Assembly: GCA_910589485.1 (NCBI GenBank)
Contig: CAJUSW010000008.1
Coordinates: 115,997-179,996, forward strand
Direction: 5' to 3'
DNA length: 64,000 bases
From: an uncultured Duncaniella sp.
GTDB lineage: Bacteria; Bacteroidota; Bacteroidia; Bacteroidales; Muribaculaceae
In this document: piece by piece, positions 51,141 through 59,525 of the stretch
Numbering within the stretch: position 1 is the stretch's first letter
How the letters are laid out: each line of letters opens with the position of its first letter
Program-made: the position numbers and the translations under genes
The notes under the pieces: model-generated
Databases searched by the model: none
What the model was told of the DNA's origin: nothing
What the model saw: the letters and a program-made list of their open reading frames with translations, nothing else

Positions 51141-52022
51141 TTAAGCGTAGATCTCTTTTTTAGCTGCGAGAAGTGTATTCTTCATGAGGGAGCATATGGT
51201 CATGGGGCCTACGCCTCCGGGCACCGGGGTGATGAAGGCACACTTGGGAGCCACGTTCTCGAAATCCACGTCGCCACACAGGCGGAATCCGCTCTTGCGT
51301 GAGGCATCGGGCACACGGGTGGTACCTACGTCGATGATGGTAGCGCCGGGCTTCACCATGTCGGCGGTAACGAATCCGGGGTTGCCGAGTGCGGCGATGA
51401 TGATGTCGGCCTCGGCACACTTCTCCTTGATGTCACGTGATGCGCTGTGGAGCACAGTCACGGTGGCATTGCCGGGATCGGCTTTCTGCATCATGAGATT
51501 TGCCACAGGCTTGCCCACGATGTTGCTACGTCCGAGTACCACGCAGTTGGCACCACGGGTGGGGACATTGTAACGGCGGAGCAGTTCCACGATGCCGGCC
51601 GGAGTGGCTGACATGAAGCAGGGGAGGCCGATGGACATGCGTCCTACGTTGATGGGGTGGAAACCGTCGACATCCTTGCGGTAGTCGATAGCCTCGATGA
51701 TGCGCTGTTCCGAGATGTGCTTGGGGAGGGGCAACTGTACGATGAAGCCGTCAACATCGGGATCGGCGTTGAGCTTGTTGATAGCGTCGAGAAGTTCCTG
51801 TTCGGTGACCTCCTCCTCGTAGCGGATGAGTGTGGACTTGAAGCCGCACACCTCGCACGCCTTCACTTTATTGGCCACATAGGTCTCCGATCCGCCATCG
51901 TGACCCACCAGAATGGCGGCGAGGTGGGGACGGCGCATTCCCGATGCAACCATGTTGTCAACTTCGGCCGCAATCTCACGCTTGATATCGTCGGCCACTT
52001 TCTTTCCGTCAATCAGTGTCAT
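51141..52022 (-). CDS. folD: Bifunctional methylene-THF dehydrogenase/methenyl-THF cyclohydrolase
   Basis: A 293-residue enzyme of one-carbon metabolism, supplying 10-formyl-THF for purines and for Fmt. Motifs: ILVGHDGGSETYVANKVKACEVCGFKS with the catalytic Lys, GFIVQLPLPKHI, DVDGFHPINVGR, VVLGRSNIVGKPVANLM (cofactor loop) and ITPVPGGVGPMTICSLMKNTL. Length normal. It follows ffh by 59 bp on the minus strand. Confidence 0.97.
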   Translation of the reverse strand: MTLIDGKKVADDIKREIAAEVDNMVASGMRRPHLAAILVGHDGGSETYVANKVKACEVCGFKSTLIRYEEEVTEQELLDAINKLNADPDVDGFIVQLPLPKHISEQRIIEAIDYRKDVDGFHPINVGRMSIGLPCFMSATPAGIVELLRRYNVPTRGANCVVLGRSNIVGKPVANLMMQKADPGNATVTVLHSASRDIKEKCAEADIIIAALGNPGFVTADMVKPGATIIDVGTTRVPDASRKSGFRLCGDVDFENVAPKCAFITPVPGGVGPMTICSLMKNTLLAAKKEIYA

Positions 52023-52081
52023 AAGTTGGATTCGGACTTTTGTCCGAGGGTTATGAGGTTATTGGGTTATAAGTTTCTCGG

Positions 52082-53416
52082 TTATCGGCGCATGCCTTTC
52101 ATGCCACGCATCAGGGCCATGGGGTTCTTGATGCCGGTCACTGCCTTCATCATCTTGCGGGCTTCCTCAAACTGCTTGATCAGGCGGTTCACCTCCTGGA
52201 TGTCGGTACCCGATCCGCGGGCTATACGCTTGCGGCGCGATCCGTTGATGATGTCGGGGTGCTGGCGCTCCTCCTCGGTCATTGACTGGATGATGGCCTC
52301 GATGCCCTTGAAGGCATTGTCGTCGATGTCGATATCCTTGATGGCCTTGCCTACGCCGGGGATCATTGAAGCGAGCTCCTTGAGGTTGCCCATCTTCTGG
52401 ATCTGCTGTATCTGCTGGAGGAAGTCGTTGAAGTTGAACTGGTTCTTGGCGATCTTGCGCTGGAGCTCGCGGGCCTGCTTCTCATCGTAGGCGTTCTGGG
52501 CCTTCTCGACGAGCGACACGATGTCGCCCATGCCGAGGATACGGTCGGCCATACGTGAGGGGTGGAACAGATCGAGGGCGTCGAGCTTCTCTCCGGTACC
52601 CACAAATTTGATGGGCTTGGTCACCACTGTGCGGATCGAGAGAGCCGCACCACCGCGGGTGTCACCGTCGAGCTTGGTGAGCACCACGCCGTCGAAGTCG
52701 AGACGGTCGTTGAACTCCTTGGCGGTGTTCACGGCGTCCTGACCGGTCATGGAGTCCACAACAAACAGGGTCTCCTGGGGCTTCACGGCCTTCTTGATGG
52801 CTGCGATCTCCTGCATCATCTGCTCGTCAACGGCCAGACGGCCGGCGGTATCGATGATCACGAGGTCGAGATGGTTGGCCTTGGCATGGCGGATAGCGTT
52901 CTCGGCTATCTCAACGGGATTCTTGTTGCCATCCTCGGTATATACGGGGACATTGATCTGCTCGGCGAGCACCTTGAGCTGGTCGATAGCGGCGGGACGG
53001 TACACGTCGCAAGCCACGAGCAACGGGCGCTTGCCCTGCTCCGACTTGAGCTTGCGGGCCAGCTTGCCTGAGAAAGTGGTCTTACCTGAACCCTGCAGAC
53101 CCGACATGAGGATCACTGTGGGGTTGCCCGAGAGGTTGACCTGGGCAGTCTCGCCACCCATGAGTCTTGCCAGCTCGTCATGGACAATCTTCACCATGAG
53201 TTCGCCAGGCTTGATGGCGTTGATCACATTCTGGCCCATGGCCTTGGCCTTTACCTCGTCGGTAAACTGCTTGGCCACCTTGAAGTTTACGTCGGCCTCC
53301 AGGAGAGCACGACGCACATCCTTGAGGGTCTCGGCAACATTGATCTCGGTGATTTTGCCTTCACCTTTAAGTATCTTGAAGCTCCTTTCGAGCCTTTCGC
53401 TTAGATTTTCAAACAT
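52082..53416 (-). CDS. ffh: Signal recognition particle protein Ffh
   Basis: A 444-residue SRP54 GTPase that targets nascent membrane proteins. N-terminal helical bundle; G domain with GLQGSGKTTFSGKLARKLK, DVYRPAAIDQLK, DTAGRLAVDEQMMQEI and TKLDGDTRGGAALS; C-terminal methionine-rich M domain (IQQIQKMGNLKELASMIPGVG) with RKRIARGSGTDIQEVNRL, the RNA-binding part. The 71-bp gap from panD has no clear terminator, so it may be partly co-transcribed with panCD. Confidence 0.97.
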   Translation of the reverse strand: MFENLSERLERSFKILKGEGKITEINVAETLKDVRRALLEADVNFKVAKQFTDEVKAKAMGQNVINAIKPGELMVKIVHDELARLMGGETAQVNLSGNPTVILMSGLQGSGKTTFSGKLARKLKSEQGKRPLLVACDVYRPAAIDQLKVLAEQINVPVYTEDGNKNPVEIAENAIRHAKANHLDLVIIDTAGRLAVDEQMMQEIAAIKKAVKPQETLFVVDSMTGQDAVNTAKEFNDRLDFDGVVLTKLDGDTRGGAALSIRTVVTKPIKFVGTGEKLDALDLFHPSRMADRILGMGDIVSLVEKAQNAYDEKQARELQRKIAKNQFNFNDFLQQIQQIQKMGNLKELASMIPGVGKAIKDIDIDDNAFKGIEAIIQSMTEEERQHPDIINGSRRKRIARGSGTDIQEVNRLIKQFEEARKMMKAVTGIKNPMALMRGMKGMRR

Positions 53417-53487
53417 ATATTATTGAGAGGGGTTCTTACAAGGGGTTCAAGTAAATGGGAATCCCGGGGGGATTATACCCGTGGGGA

Positions 53488-53844
53488 TTATAATTGTACG
53501 AGCTTGTTGGTAGCAGTGTCTGGGAATATCACCTTGGGCTTGAAGGTCAAGGCTTCGTCGGGGGTCATCTGAGCATAGCTCATGATGATCACGATATCGC
53601 CCACCTGTACCTTGCGGGCGGCAGCGCCGTTGAGGCATATCACTCCTGATCCGCGCGGACCTTCGATGGCATATGTGTCGAGTCGCTCGCCGTTGTTGTT
53701 GTCGACTATGTAGACTCTCTCGCCGGGGAGTATTCCTGCCGCATCCATGAGGTCGCGGTCGATGGTGATGCTCCCGATGTAATCAAGACGGGCCTCGGTC
53801 ACAGTGACACGGTGGATTTTGGACTTGAGGATCTCGAGTGTCAT
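53488..53844 (-). CDS. panD: Aspartate 1-decarboxylase proenzyme
   Basis: A 118-residue pyruvoyl enzyme making beta-alanine for pantothenate. The self-processing site is Gly24-Ser25 (LDYIGSITID). VYIVDNNNGERLDTYAIEG, ICLNGAAARKVQVGDIVIIMSYA and the C-terminal KPKVIF are family features. Its ATG overlaps the stop codon of panC (4 bp), so the two are translationally coupled. Confidence 0.97.
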   Translation of the reverse strand: MTLEILKSKIHRVTVTEARLDYIGSITIDRDLMDAAGILPGERVYIVDNNNGERLDTYAIEGPRGSGVICLNGAAARKVQVGDIVIIMSYAQMTPDEALTFKPKVIFPDTATNKLVQL

Positions 53845-54689
53845 TTCAGGATGTATTTAATGTTGTCAATGAGCCTTACGTCACCGCAGAACACTGTGAT
53901 GCAACCTACGGGTGTCGCTGAGTCGCTCCATTCGCCTATCGGCTGCATTGTAGCCGCGTCGACTATCTCATAGTACTCGACATTCATGTAGGGGAAGGCG
54001 TTGATGGTGTCGATGACCCATTTCTTGGTGTCGGCGAGCGACAGCTCGCGGGCTTTTACGAGGCTTGCCTTCAACACGAGCGAGATGGCCGGGGCTATGC
54101 TACGCTGCTCGGGGGTGAGACGGACGTTGCGCGAGCTCATGGCCAGTCCGTCGGCCTCGCGCTTGATGGGGCAGTCGACAATTTCGAGGTTGTTGAATCC
54201 CTCGAGCTGAGCCATCTTGCGTATCACGGCTATCTGCTGGAAGTCCTTTTCTCCGAAATATGCCCTGGTGGGCTCGGTGAAGCGGAACAGCTTGCTGACC
54301 ACCTGAGCCACTCCGTTGAAGTGTCCGGGACGCATGGCACCCTCCATCACTTCGGCTACGGGACCGAGGTCAAACTGGCGGTTGTCAGGCTCGGGATATA
54401 CTTCCTCGACCGACGGCATGAAAGCGTAGTCAACGCCGGCATTTTCGAGAAGAGCGGCATCGGCCTCCTCGGTGCGGGGATATGTGGCCAGGTCGGTGGG
54501 ATTATTGAACTGAGTGGGATTGACAAAGACGCTCACCACTACGGTATCGTTTTCCCGGCGGGCTCTTTCTATAAGTGACAGATGCCCTGCATGCAGTGCT
54601 CCCATCGTGGGCACAAGTCCTATGGTGCCGCGGGTGCGGGCCTCGTCGAGCTTGGCTTTTAATTCTGCGACAGTGCGAATTATTTCCAT
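53841..54689 (-). CDS. panC: Pantothenate synthetase (pantoate-beta-alanine ligase)
   Basis: A 282-residue ATP-dependent ligase. Motifs: GLVPTMGALHAGHLSLIERAR (HxGH nucleotide site), VSVFVNPTQFNNPTDLATYPRT, YFGEKDFQQIAVIRKMA, VDCPIKREADGLAMSSRNVRL. Uses the beta-alanine made by PanD, encoded immediately downstream with a 4-bp overlap. A strong promoter lies 48 bp upstream. Confidence 0.97.
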   Translation of the reverse strand: MEIIRTVAELKAKLDEARTRGTIGLVPTMGALHAGHLSLIERARRENDTVVVSVFVNPTQFNNPTDLATYPRTEEADAALLENAGVDYAFMPSVEEVYPEPDNRQFDLGPVAEVMEGAMRPGHFNGVAQVVSKLFRFTEPTRAYFGEKDFQQIAVIRKMAQLEGFNNLEIVDCPIKREADGLAMSSRNVRLTPEQRSIAPAISLVLKASLVKARELSLADTKKWVIDTINAFPYMNVEYYEIVDAATMQPIGEWSDSATPVGCITVFCGDVRLIDNIKYILK

Positions 54690-54736
54690 TTCCTTTGGTT
54701 ACTGAAAATTCATGGATTGTTTTCCAATTCAGAGTG

Positions 54737-54768
54737 CAAAATTAGGTATAATTATCAATTATAGCAAA
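54737..54768 (-). promoter_or_regulatory. Promoter of panCD
   Basis: Minus strand: TTTG (54768-54765), 20 bp and TAATTTTG (54744-54737). Confidence 0.82.
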
Positions 54769-54823
54769 TCTTTTGTAGTCGCGGTGGCGTATGATAAAGA
54801 GAAAAATGAGTAATTTTGCAGTC

Positions 54824-55450
54824 ATGCAACAGGAATTTGCCTCAAGATTGCTGGAGGAGGCTGTGACCGAACTGTCACGGTTGCCGGGTATAGGACGCAA
54901 GACGGCTCTGCGTCTCGCGCTTCATATCCTCAGGGCCGACGAGAGTGCCGGCGTGGCTCTCGGGCAATCGATCATCGATATGCGCAAGGGGGTGAGATAT
55001 TGCAGTGTGTGCCACAATATTTCCGAGACGGAGGTGTGCCCGCTGTGTGCCGATCCGCGACGCGACAAGGCCACAGTGTGTGTGGTCGAGAATGTCAAGG
55101 ATGTGATGAGTTTCGAGAACACCGGCCAGTATGCCGGTGTGTATCATGTGCTCGGCGGTGTGATAGCCCCGATGGATGGCATAGGTCCTGAGGTGCTTGA
55201 GATTGACTCGCTTGTGGAGCGGGTGGCCTCGGGGGAGGTCAAGGAGGTGATACTGGCGTTGAGCGCCACGATGGAGGGGGATACCACCAATTATTATATA
55301 TTCCGCCGGCTTGCCCCTTATACCAATGTGAAGATCACTCAGATAGCCCGCGGTGTGTCGGTGGGTAACGAGATTGAGTACACCGACGAGATCACTCTCG
55401 GCCGTTCGCTCGTGAACCGCACATTGTTCTCCGACTCAATTAAGCGGTGA
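54824..55450 (+). CDS. recR: Recombination mediator RecR
   Basis: A 208-residue DNA-repair protein that helps load RecA on SSB-coated gaps. Helix-hairpin-helix motif LSRLPGIGRKTALRLALHIL; zinc finger CSVCHNISETEVCPLC; Toprim domain with VCVVENVKDVMSFENTGQYAGVYHVLGG. The ATG at 54824 aligns with the family N-terminus. An upstream ATG at 54791 would include a -7-like box (TAATTTTG, 54811-54818) within the coding sequence. If that box is used, the mRNA would be nearly leaderless. Its 3' end overlaps the convergent sulfatase-like gene by 15 bp. Confidence 0.95.
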   Translation: MQQEFASRLLEEAVTELSRLPGIGRKTALRLALHILRADESAGVALGQSIIDMRKGVRYCSVCHNISETEVCPLCADPRRDKATVCVVENVKDVMSFENTGQYAGVYHVLGGVIAPMDGIGPEVLEIDSLVERVASGEVKEVILALSATMEGDTTNYYIFRRLAPYTNVKITQIARGVSVGNEIEYTDEITLGRSLVNRTLFSDSIKR

Positions 55451-57235
55451 CCGGCCGGAGAAGTAGTTGCTTCGGATAATAAGATCGGATATTTCCCATT
55501 GTTGCTCCAGGGCGGGTGAATGATCGCCATGGAGCCGGCCTGTGCTGTCGATAGCTCCTCCGGGATGCGCGTCGTCAAGCATCGATGTGCCTATACCATG
55601 CCATGCGTAGCTGTCGGTGCCAATGCCCATGATGTGGAGTATAGTGGGGAATACGTCGGCCTGGGCGGTGATCCGGCTGATCCGGCGGTCGATGCCGGTG
55701 TTCAGGGCTATGAATGCTATGGGATTGGTGGTGTGCTGGTCCATCCACAGATCGGGGTTCTCCACATTCATGTCGTGGTCGGATGCAATTACGATGATCG
55801 AGTTGTCGTAGAGACCTTTCTCATGAAGCGAGTAGAGGAACCTGCCTAACTCGGTGTCGAAATAGTTCAGGGCGTTGAGATAGTCGCGCCGGCTTGATTC
55901 CGGGATGGAAGCGTTGATGAAGGGCATTGCCGGAACGCCTGGGTTCCTGAAGGGGAAGTGCATTGATATGGTGGGGATGGTGAGCATGAACGGTCGGCGC
56001 AGGGTGTCGGTTATTGCGGACGCGAAGTCGAAGAGAGCGCCGTCGGCTCCTCTTTCGGCAATGTTGTGTCCGGCTGACTCCATGTCGGAGGAGTCAAGCA
56101 GTCTCGAGTAGCCGTAGGATACCGATGTGGTGCCGTGGTTCCATACGCTACGGTGTTCGGGTATCACTTCCACCGACACGCGGTCATTCAGGGCATGTGC
56201 TATAGAGGGGAAGGCATTGTCACCGTATAGGATAGATGCAGCTCCAGATTTTATAGGGAGAAGTCCGGTGTTGTAGATCATCTGGCCGTCGGATGAGCCT
56301 CCTTCAGCGGTCTGCGAGATCATATTCAGTGAACTTACAGTTCCGGCGGTGTTGAGCAGGGAATCAAGCACGGGTGTGACGCTCCGGCCTCCGGCAATGG
56401 TGCCGATATAATTGGCGTTGAGCGACTCGACTATTATGAATATGAGGTCTTTATCCTTGTTGTGGGTCAACGCATCGGCATGGCGGTTGGTGTGATTGGC
56501 CAGGAATGACTGTATGGATTGCAATTCATGTCGGGTCAATGTAATGTGCTTGTCGGACAGTGTGGATTTCACTTGGGAGAGAGTGAATACGGTGAGGCCT
56601 TGTGAGGTCAGTTCGCCAAGTCCCGAGGGCTTGCCGAAAGAACCGTAGTAGATGCGGAAGGTGGTGGACCATGTGTCGCGGGTCAGTCCGATGTCGCCGA
56701 GGTATATGGCATGGCGTCTCACCCTCATGACGCCGGCTGAAAAGAACAGGAGGAGCGATAAGGTGATGATCATTAGCCGATAAGTCCGGCTTACGTGGAA
56801 ATTCATGCCACGCATTATATACCATATAGCTGTCAATGATGCCGGAAGGGCAATGTAAAGAAGATCACCGGGGGTGATGAGGGTGCCGAGTGCGTTCCAA
56901 ACAAATGAGTTGTAGCTTGAGGGGTCGAGGATGGTGGAGGGGGAGAGCAATGAGCCCCAATAACGGTAGTAGAGGGCGTTGGCTCCGAGCAGGAGGCTTA
57001 TGCCCCAAATGAGGATGAGGGTGAATCCGCGCATGTGGCGGGGAGAAAGCCAGTAGATGCTCAGTAATGCAAGCACGTCCATGCACACGAACTCGGCCAT
57101 GTATAACGGTTTCAACGAAAAGTCGACATCCCGGTAGAATATCAGCAGGATGCCGCCAAGCACGATGAAAGAGGTTATGTAGAAGAGTGAAGCTCCCGTT
57201 GATAGGTTGCGGGAAATGGTGGTCAGGACGGACAT
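55436..57235 (-). CDS. LTA synthase-family sulfatase (phosphoglycerol/phosphoethanolamine transferase-like)
   Basis: A 599-residue inner-membrane protein. Five predicted helices lie within about residues 15-175. The extracytoplasmic alkaline-phosphatase-fold domain begins with LIFIIVESLNANYIGTIAGG, where the metal-binding Glu is followed by the usual nucleophile region (TAEGGSSDGQMIYNTGLLP). The C-terminal metal motifs are IVIASDHDMN and HTTNPIAFI. The nucleophile position reads Ser rather than the Thr of Gram-positive LtaS. In Bacteroidetes such proteins probably modify lipid A or other glycolipids; the donor and acceptor here are unknown. It overlaps recR by 15 bp tail to tail. Confidence 0.85.
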   Translation of the reverse strand: MSVLTTISRNLSTGASLFYITSFIVLGGILLIFYRDVDFSLKPLYMAEFVCMDVLALLSIYWLSPRHMRGFTLILIWGISLLLGANALYYRYWGSLLSPSTILDPSSYNSFVWNALGTLITPGDLLYIALPASLTAIWYIMRGMNFHVSRTYRLMIITLSLLLFFSAGVMRVRRHAIYLGDIGLTRDTWSTTFRIYYGSFGKPSGLGELTSQGLTVFTLSQVKSTLSDKHITLTRHELQSIQSFLANHTNRHADALTHNKDKDLIFIIVESLNANYIGTIAGGRSVTPVLDSLLNTAGTVSSLNMISQTAEGGSSDGQMIYNTGLLPIKSGAASILYGDNAFPSIAHALNDRVSVEVIPEHRSVWNHGTTSVSYGYSRLLDSSDMESAGHNIAERGADGALFDFASAITDTLRRPFMLTIPTISMHFPFRNPGVPAMPFINASIPESSRRDYLNALNYFDTELGRFLYSLHEKGLYDNSIIVIASDHDMNVENPDLWMDQHTTNPIAFIALNTGIDRRISRITAQADVFPTILHIMGIGTDSYAWHGIGTSMLDDAHPGGAIDSTGRLHGDHSPALEQQWEISDLIIRSNYFSGRSPLN

Positions 57236-57286
57236 GTAATGGTGTAAGGTGGGATGGCCACTCCTGAGGTGGAGCGGGGCGGGAGG

Positions 57287-57784
57287 TCACAGCATTTTCT
57301 GGTAGATGTAGGCGTCGGTGTAGGTGCCGGCGCGCCGTATCCATGAGCGGAGTCGGCCCGAGGAGGTGTATCCGGCTTTCTCGAAGAGTGCCCGGCTGGC
57401 GATGTTGTCGATGCCGGCTGTACAGTAGAGCTGGTGGAGTGACAGGGTGGTGCGGCAGTAGTGGGCGATGGCTTCGAGGGCCTGGAGTCCGTAGCCTTGC
57501 CGGCGGTATTCGTTGGCGATGAGGATGCCGACGGCGCAACGGGAGTTGGCCGCGTCGAAATCAAACAGGTCGACGGTGCCTATTGTCTCGCCCGAGGGGA
57601 GGGTGATCATGAGCCGGAGCTGTTTGGCCGAGAATATGTCGCCGTCGTAGGAGTCGATGTAGTCCCAAAGCTGTTTTCGCGAGTAGGGAGCTAAAGTAGA
57701 GCCGACACCCCACACCGCCGGGTCGTTTTCCCAGCGGTAGAGAGTGTCGACATCTATAGGTTCAAGTGCACGTAGCGTGATCAC
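57287..57784 (-). CDS. GNAT family N-acetyltransferase (RimJ/RimL-like)
   Basis: A 165-residue acetyl-CoA-dependent acyltransferase. It has ITLRALEPIDVDTLYRWENDP at the N-terminus, IGTVDLFDFDAANSRCAVGILI, the acetyl-CoA loop YRRQGYGLQAL and ASRALFEKAGYTSSGRLR. The only start is GTG at 57784: it shares its frame with trxB, whose stop codon lies 24 bp upstream. SpeG-like polyamine acetylation or protein N-acetylation are both possible. Confidence 0.88.
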   Translation of the reverse strand: MITLRALEPIDVDTLYRWENDPAVWGVGSTLAPYSRKQLWDYIDSYDGDIFSAKQLRLMITLPSGETIGTVDLFDFDAANSRCAVGILIANEYRRQGYGLQALEAIAHYCRTTLSLHQLYCTAGIDNIASRALFEKAGYTSSGRLRSWIRRAGTYTDAYIYQKML

Positions 57785-57808
57785 GATCGTAGGGGTGCTT
57801 GCGTAGGA

Positions 57809-58750
57809 TTAAGCATTTTCCATGAGGAAGCGCTCTACATCGAGAGCGGCCTTGCAACCCATGCCGGCAGCGGCGATGCCCTGACGGTAGGTGGGATCGG
57901 CTACGTCGCCTGCGGCGAATACGCCGGGGATGTTGGTGGCTGTGCCCTGGTCCTTGACCTTGATGTAGCCCTCGTGGTCGCACTCAACCATGGGACGGAA
58001 CACCTGGGTGTTGGGCTGATGGCCGATGCCGAGGAAGAAGCCGTCGATGGGGAGGTCGTAGCGACGCTCTATGTCGGTGCCTATGTGCTCAACGAGGTGA
58101 GCGCCCTCGACGTACTCGGCGCCGTAGAGACCAACGGTGTTGGTGTTGAAGAGAACGTGAATGTTCTCCTTGGTCTCGACGCGGTGCTGCATGATCTTGG
58201 AAGCGCGGAGGTGGGGCTTGCGCACGATGAGATATACCTCGGAAGCGAGGTTGCTGAGGTAGAGGGCCTCCTCGCAAGCGGTGTCGCCACCGCCTACAAC
58301 AGCGACCTTGCGCTTGCGGTAGAAGAAGCCGTCGCAAGTGGCGCATGCTGAAACGCCGAGGCCGTTGTATTTCTTTTCATCCTCAAGGCCAAGATATTTG
58401 GCAGAAGCGCCGGTGGCGATGATGATGGTATCGGCTACGATCTCGAGACCGGTGTCGGTCTTGGCCAGGAAGGGGCGGGTGCTGAGGTCAACCTCGGTGA
58501 CGATGCCCGGACGGATGTCGGCACCGAAGCGGAGAGCCTGATTGCGAAGATCCTCCATGAGCTGGGGACCCTGAACGCCCTGGGGATAGCCGGGGAAGTT
58601 TTCAACCTCGGTAGTCTGGGTGAGCTGTCCGCCGGGCTGGATACCTTCGATGACGAGGGGGTTGATGTTGGCGCGTGAAGCGTAGATGGCGGCGGTGAAG
58701 CCTGCAGGTCCTGAGCCTACGATGAGGCAACGTGTCTTGATTTCTGGCAT
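57809..58750 (-). CDS. trxB: Thioredoxin reductase
   Basis: A 313-residue FAD/NADPH disulfide reductase. FAD motif IVGSGPAGFTAAIYASRAN, redox-active CATC in SACATCDGFFYRKR, NADPH motif VVGGGDTACEEALYLS, and the C-terminal FAD motif VFAAGDVADPTYRQGIAAAGMG. Length normal. It lies between the lolA-like gene (86-bp gap) and the GNAT gene on the minus strand. Confidence 0.97.
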   Translation of the reverse strand: MPEIKTRCLIVGSGPAGFTAAIYASRANINPLVIEGIQPGGQLTQTTEVENFPGYPQGVQGPQLMEDLRNQALRFGADIRPGIVTEVDLSTRPFLAKTDTGLEIVADTIIIATGASAKYLGLEDEKKYNGLGVSACATCDGFFYRKRKVAVVGGGDTACEEALYLSNLASEVYLIVRKPHLRASKIMQHRVETKENIHVLFNTNTVGLYGAEYVEGAHLVEHIGTDIERRYDLPIDGFFLGIGHQPNTQVFRPMVECDHEGYIKVKDQGTATNIPGVFAAGDVADPTYRQGIAAAGMGCKAALDVERFLMENA

Positions 58751-58836
58751 ATGATTAAGTATTGAAAAAATTGATGATTTTTTTGTTGATTAATTACGTT
58801 ATTGACGGTGAGGTGAGAGGGGGAGGAGGGGACGCG

Positions 58837-59445
58837 TTATCGGAGGTCGACCACGTTGACTCCGGGGAACCGGGCCGGGGAGTACCTGAAATTGGCCACC
58901 GGGAGTTTCTTGCCCGTTTTCACATCCTTGATGTTTATGGTCACTTTCTGCTTGTTGGCCATGGTGAGCACCACGCGGGTGGGATAGGATGTGCGGTCAT
59001 CGATGGTGATCTCGGCCTGGGTGATGTCGCTTTTCTTATTCTTGGCCACCAACTTTACCGTGGAACTGCCGGAAGCTGATTTCAGCAGTGAGGGGGTATA
59101 GCCGGTGGAGAAGGACTTGAGAATGGCGAAGGGGTTGATCTGGCTGACCTCCTCGGGGGTGGGGGTGATGATGTTGACCTCGCCTATCTGAGTGGAGTAG
59201 GTCCACTGCGATTGGCCGTCGTACCACGACATCATGCCAGGGGAGGAGAGGGTGAACATGTCGCCCTGGAGGACGAGAGTTCCGGCGGTGGTGTTGCCAT
59301 CGGCGGTGGCTGTGTAGGATACGTGGAGACTCTCGGCCCCTTTGATCTTGGCTGCCGACCGCTGCAGGAGGGCCGAGGCCGATGTGGCGGCCATCCCTGC
59401 GAGGGCGATCAGCAACATTGGAAGAAGGGTGAGTATCTTTTTCAT
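58837..59445 (-). CDS. LolA-like outer-membrane lipoprotein carrier family protein
   Basis: A 202-residue periplasmic protein with a signal peptide (MKKILTLLPMLLIALAGMAATSA). The half-open beta-barrel sequence pattern includes SLHVSYTATADGNTTAGTLVLQGDMFTLSSPGMMSWYDGQSQWTY, TPEEVSQINPF and KVTINIKDVKTGKKLPVANF. These match LolA-like proteins that sit beside ftsK in Bacteroidales. I use the ATG at 59445; the longer frame upstream has no homology and would lack a signal peptide. It probably shuttles lipoproteins to the outer membrane, where many proteins of this window would go. Confidence 0.87.
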   Translation of the reverse strand: MKKILTLLPMLLIALAGMAATSASALLQRSAAKIKGAESLHVSYTATADGNTTAGTLVLQGDMFTLSSPGMMSWYDGQSQWTYSTQIGEVNIITPTPEEVSQINPFAILKSFSTGYTPSLLKSASGSSTVKLVAKNKKSDITQAEITIDDRTSYPTRVVLTMANKQKVTINIKDVKTGKKLPVANFRYSPARFPGVNVVDLR

Positions 59446-59525
59446 CGTATGGGCGATTGTTGTGAGATATACTTGAGATATATTTAAGAACGGATATTTG
59501 CTCTGAATATTACGTTTGAGGGCGG

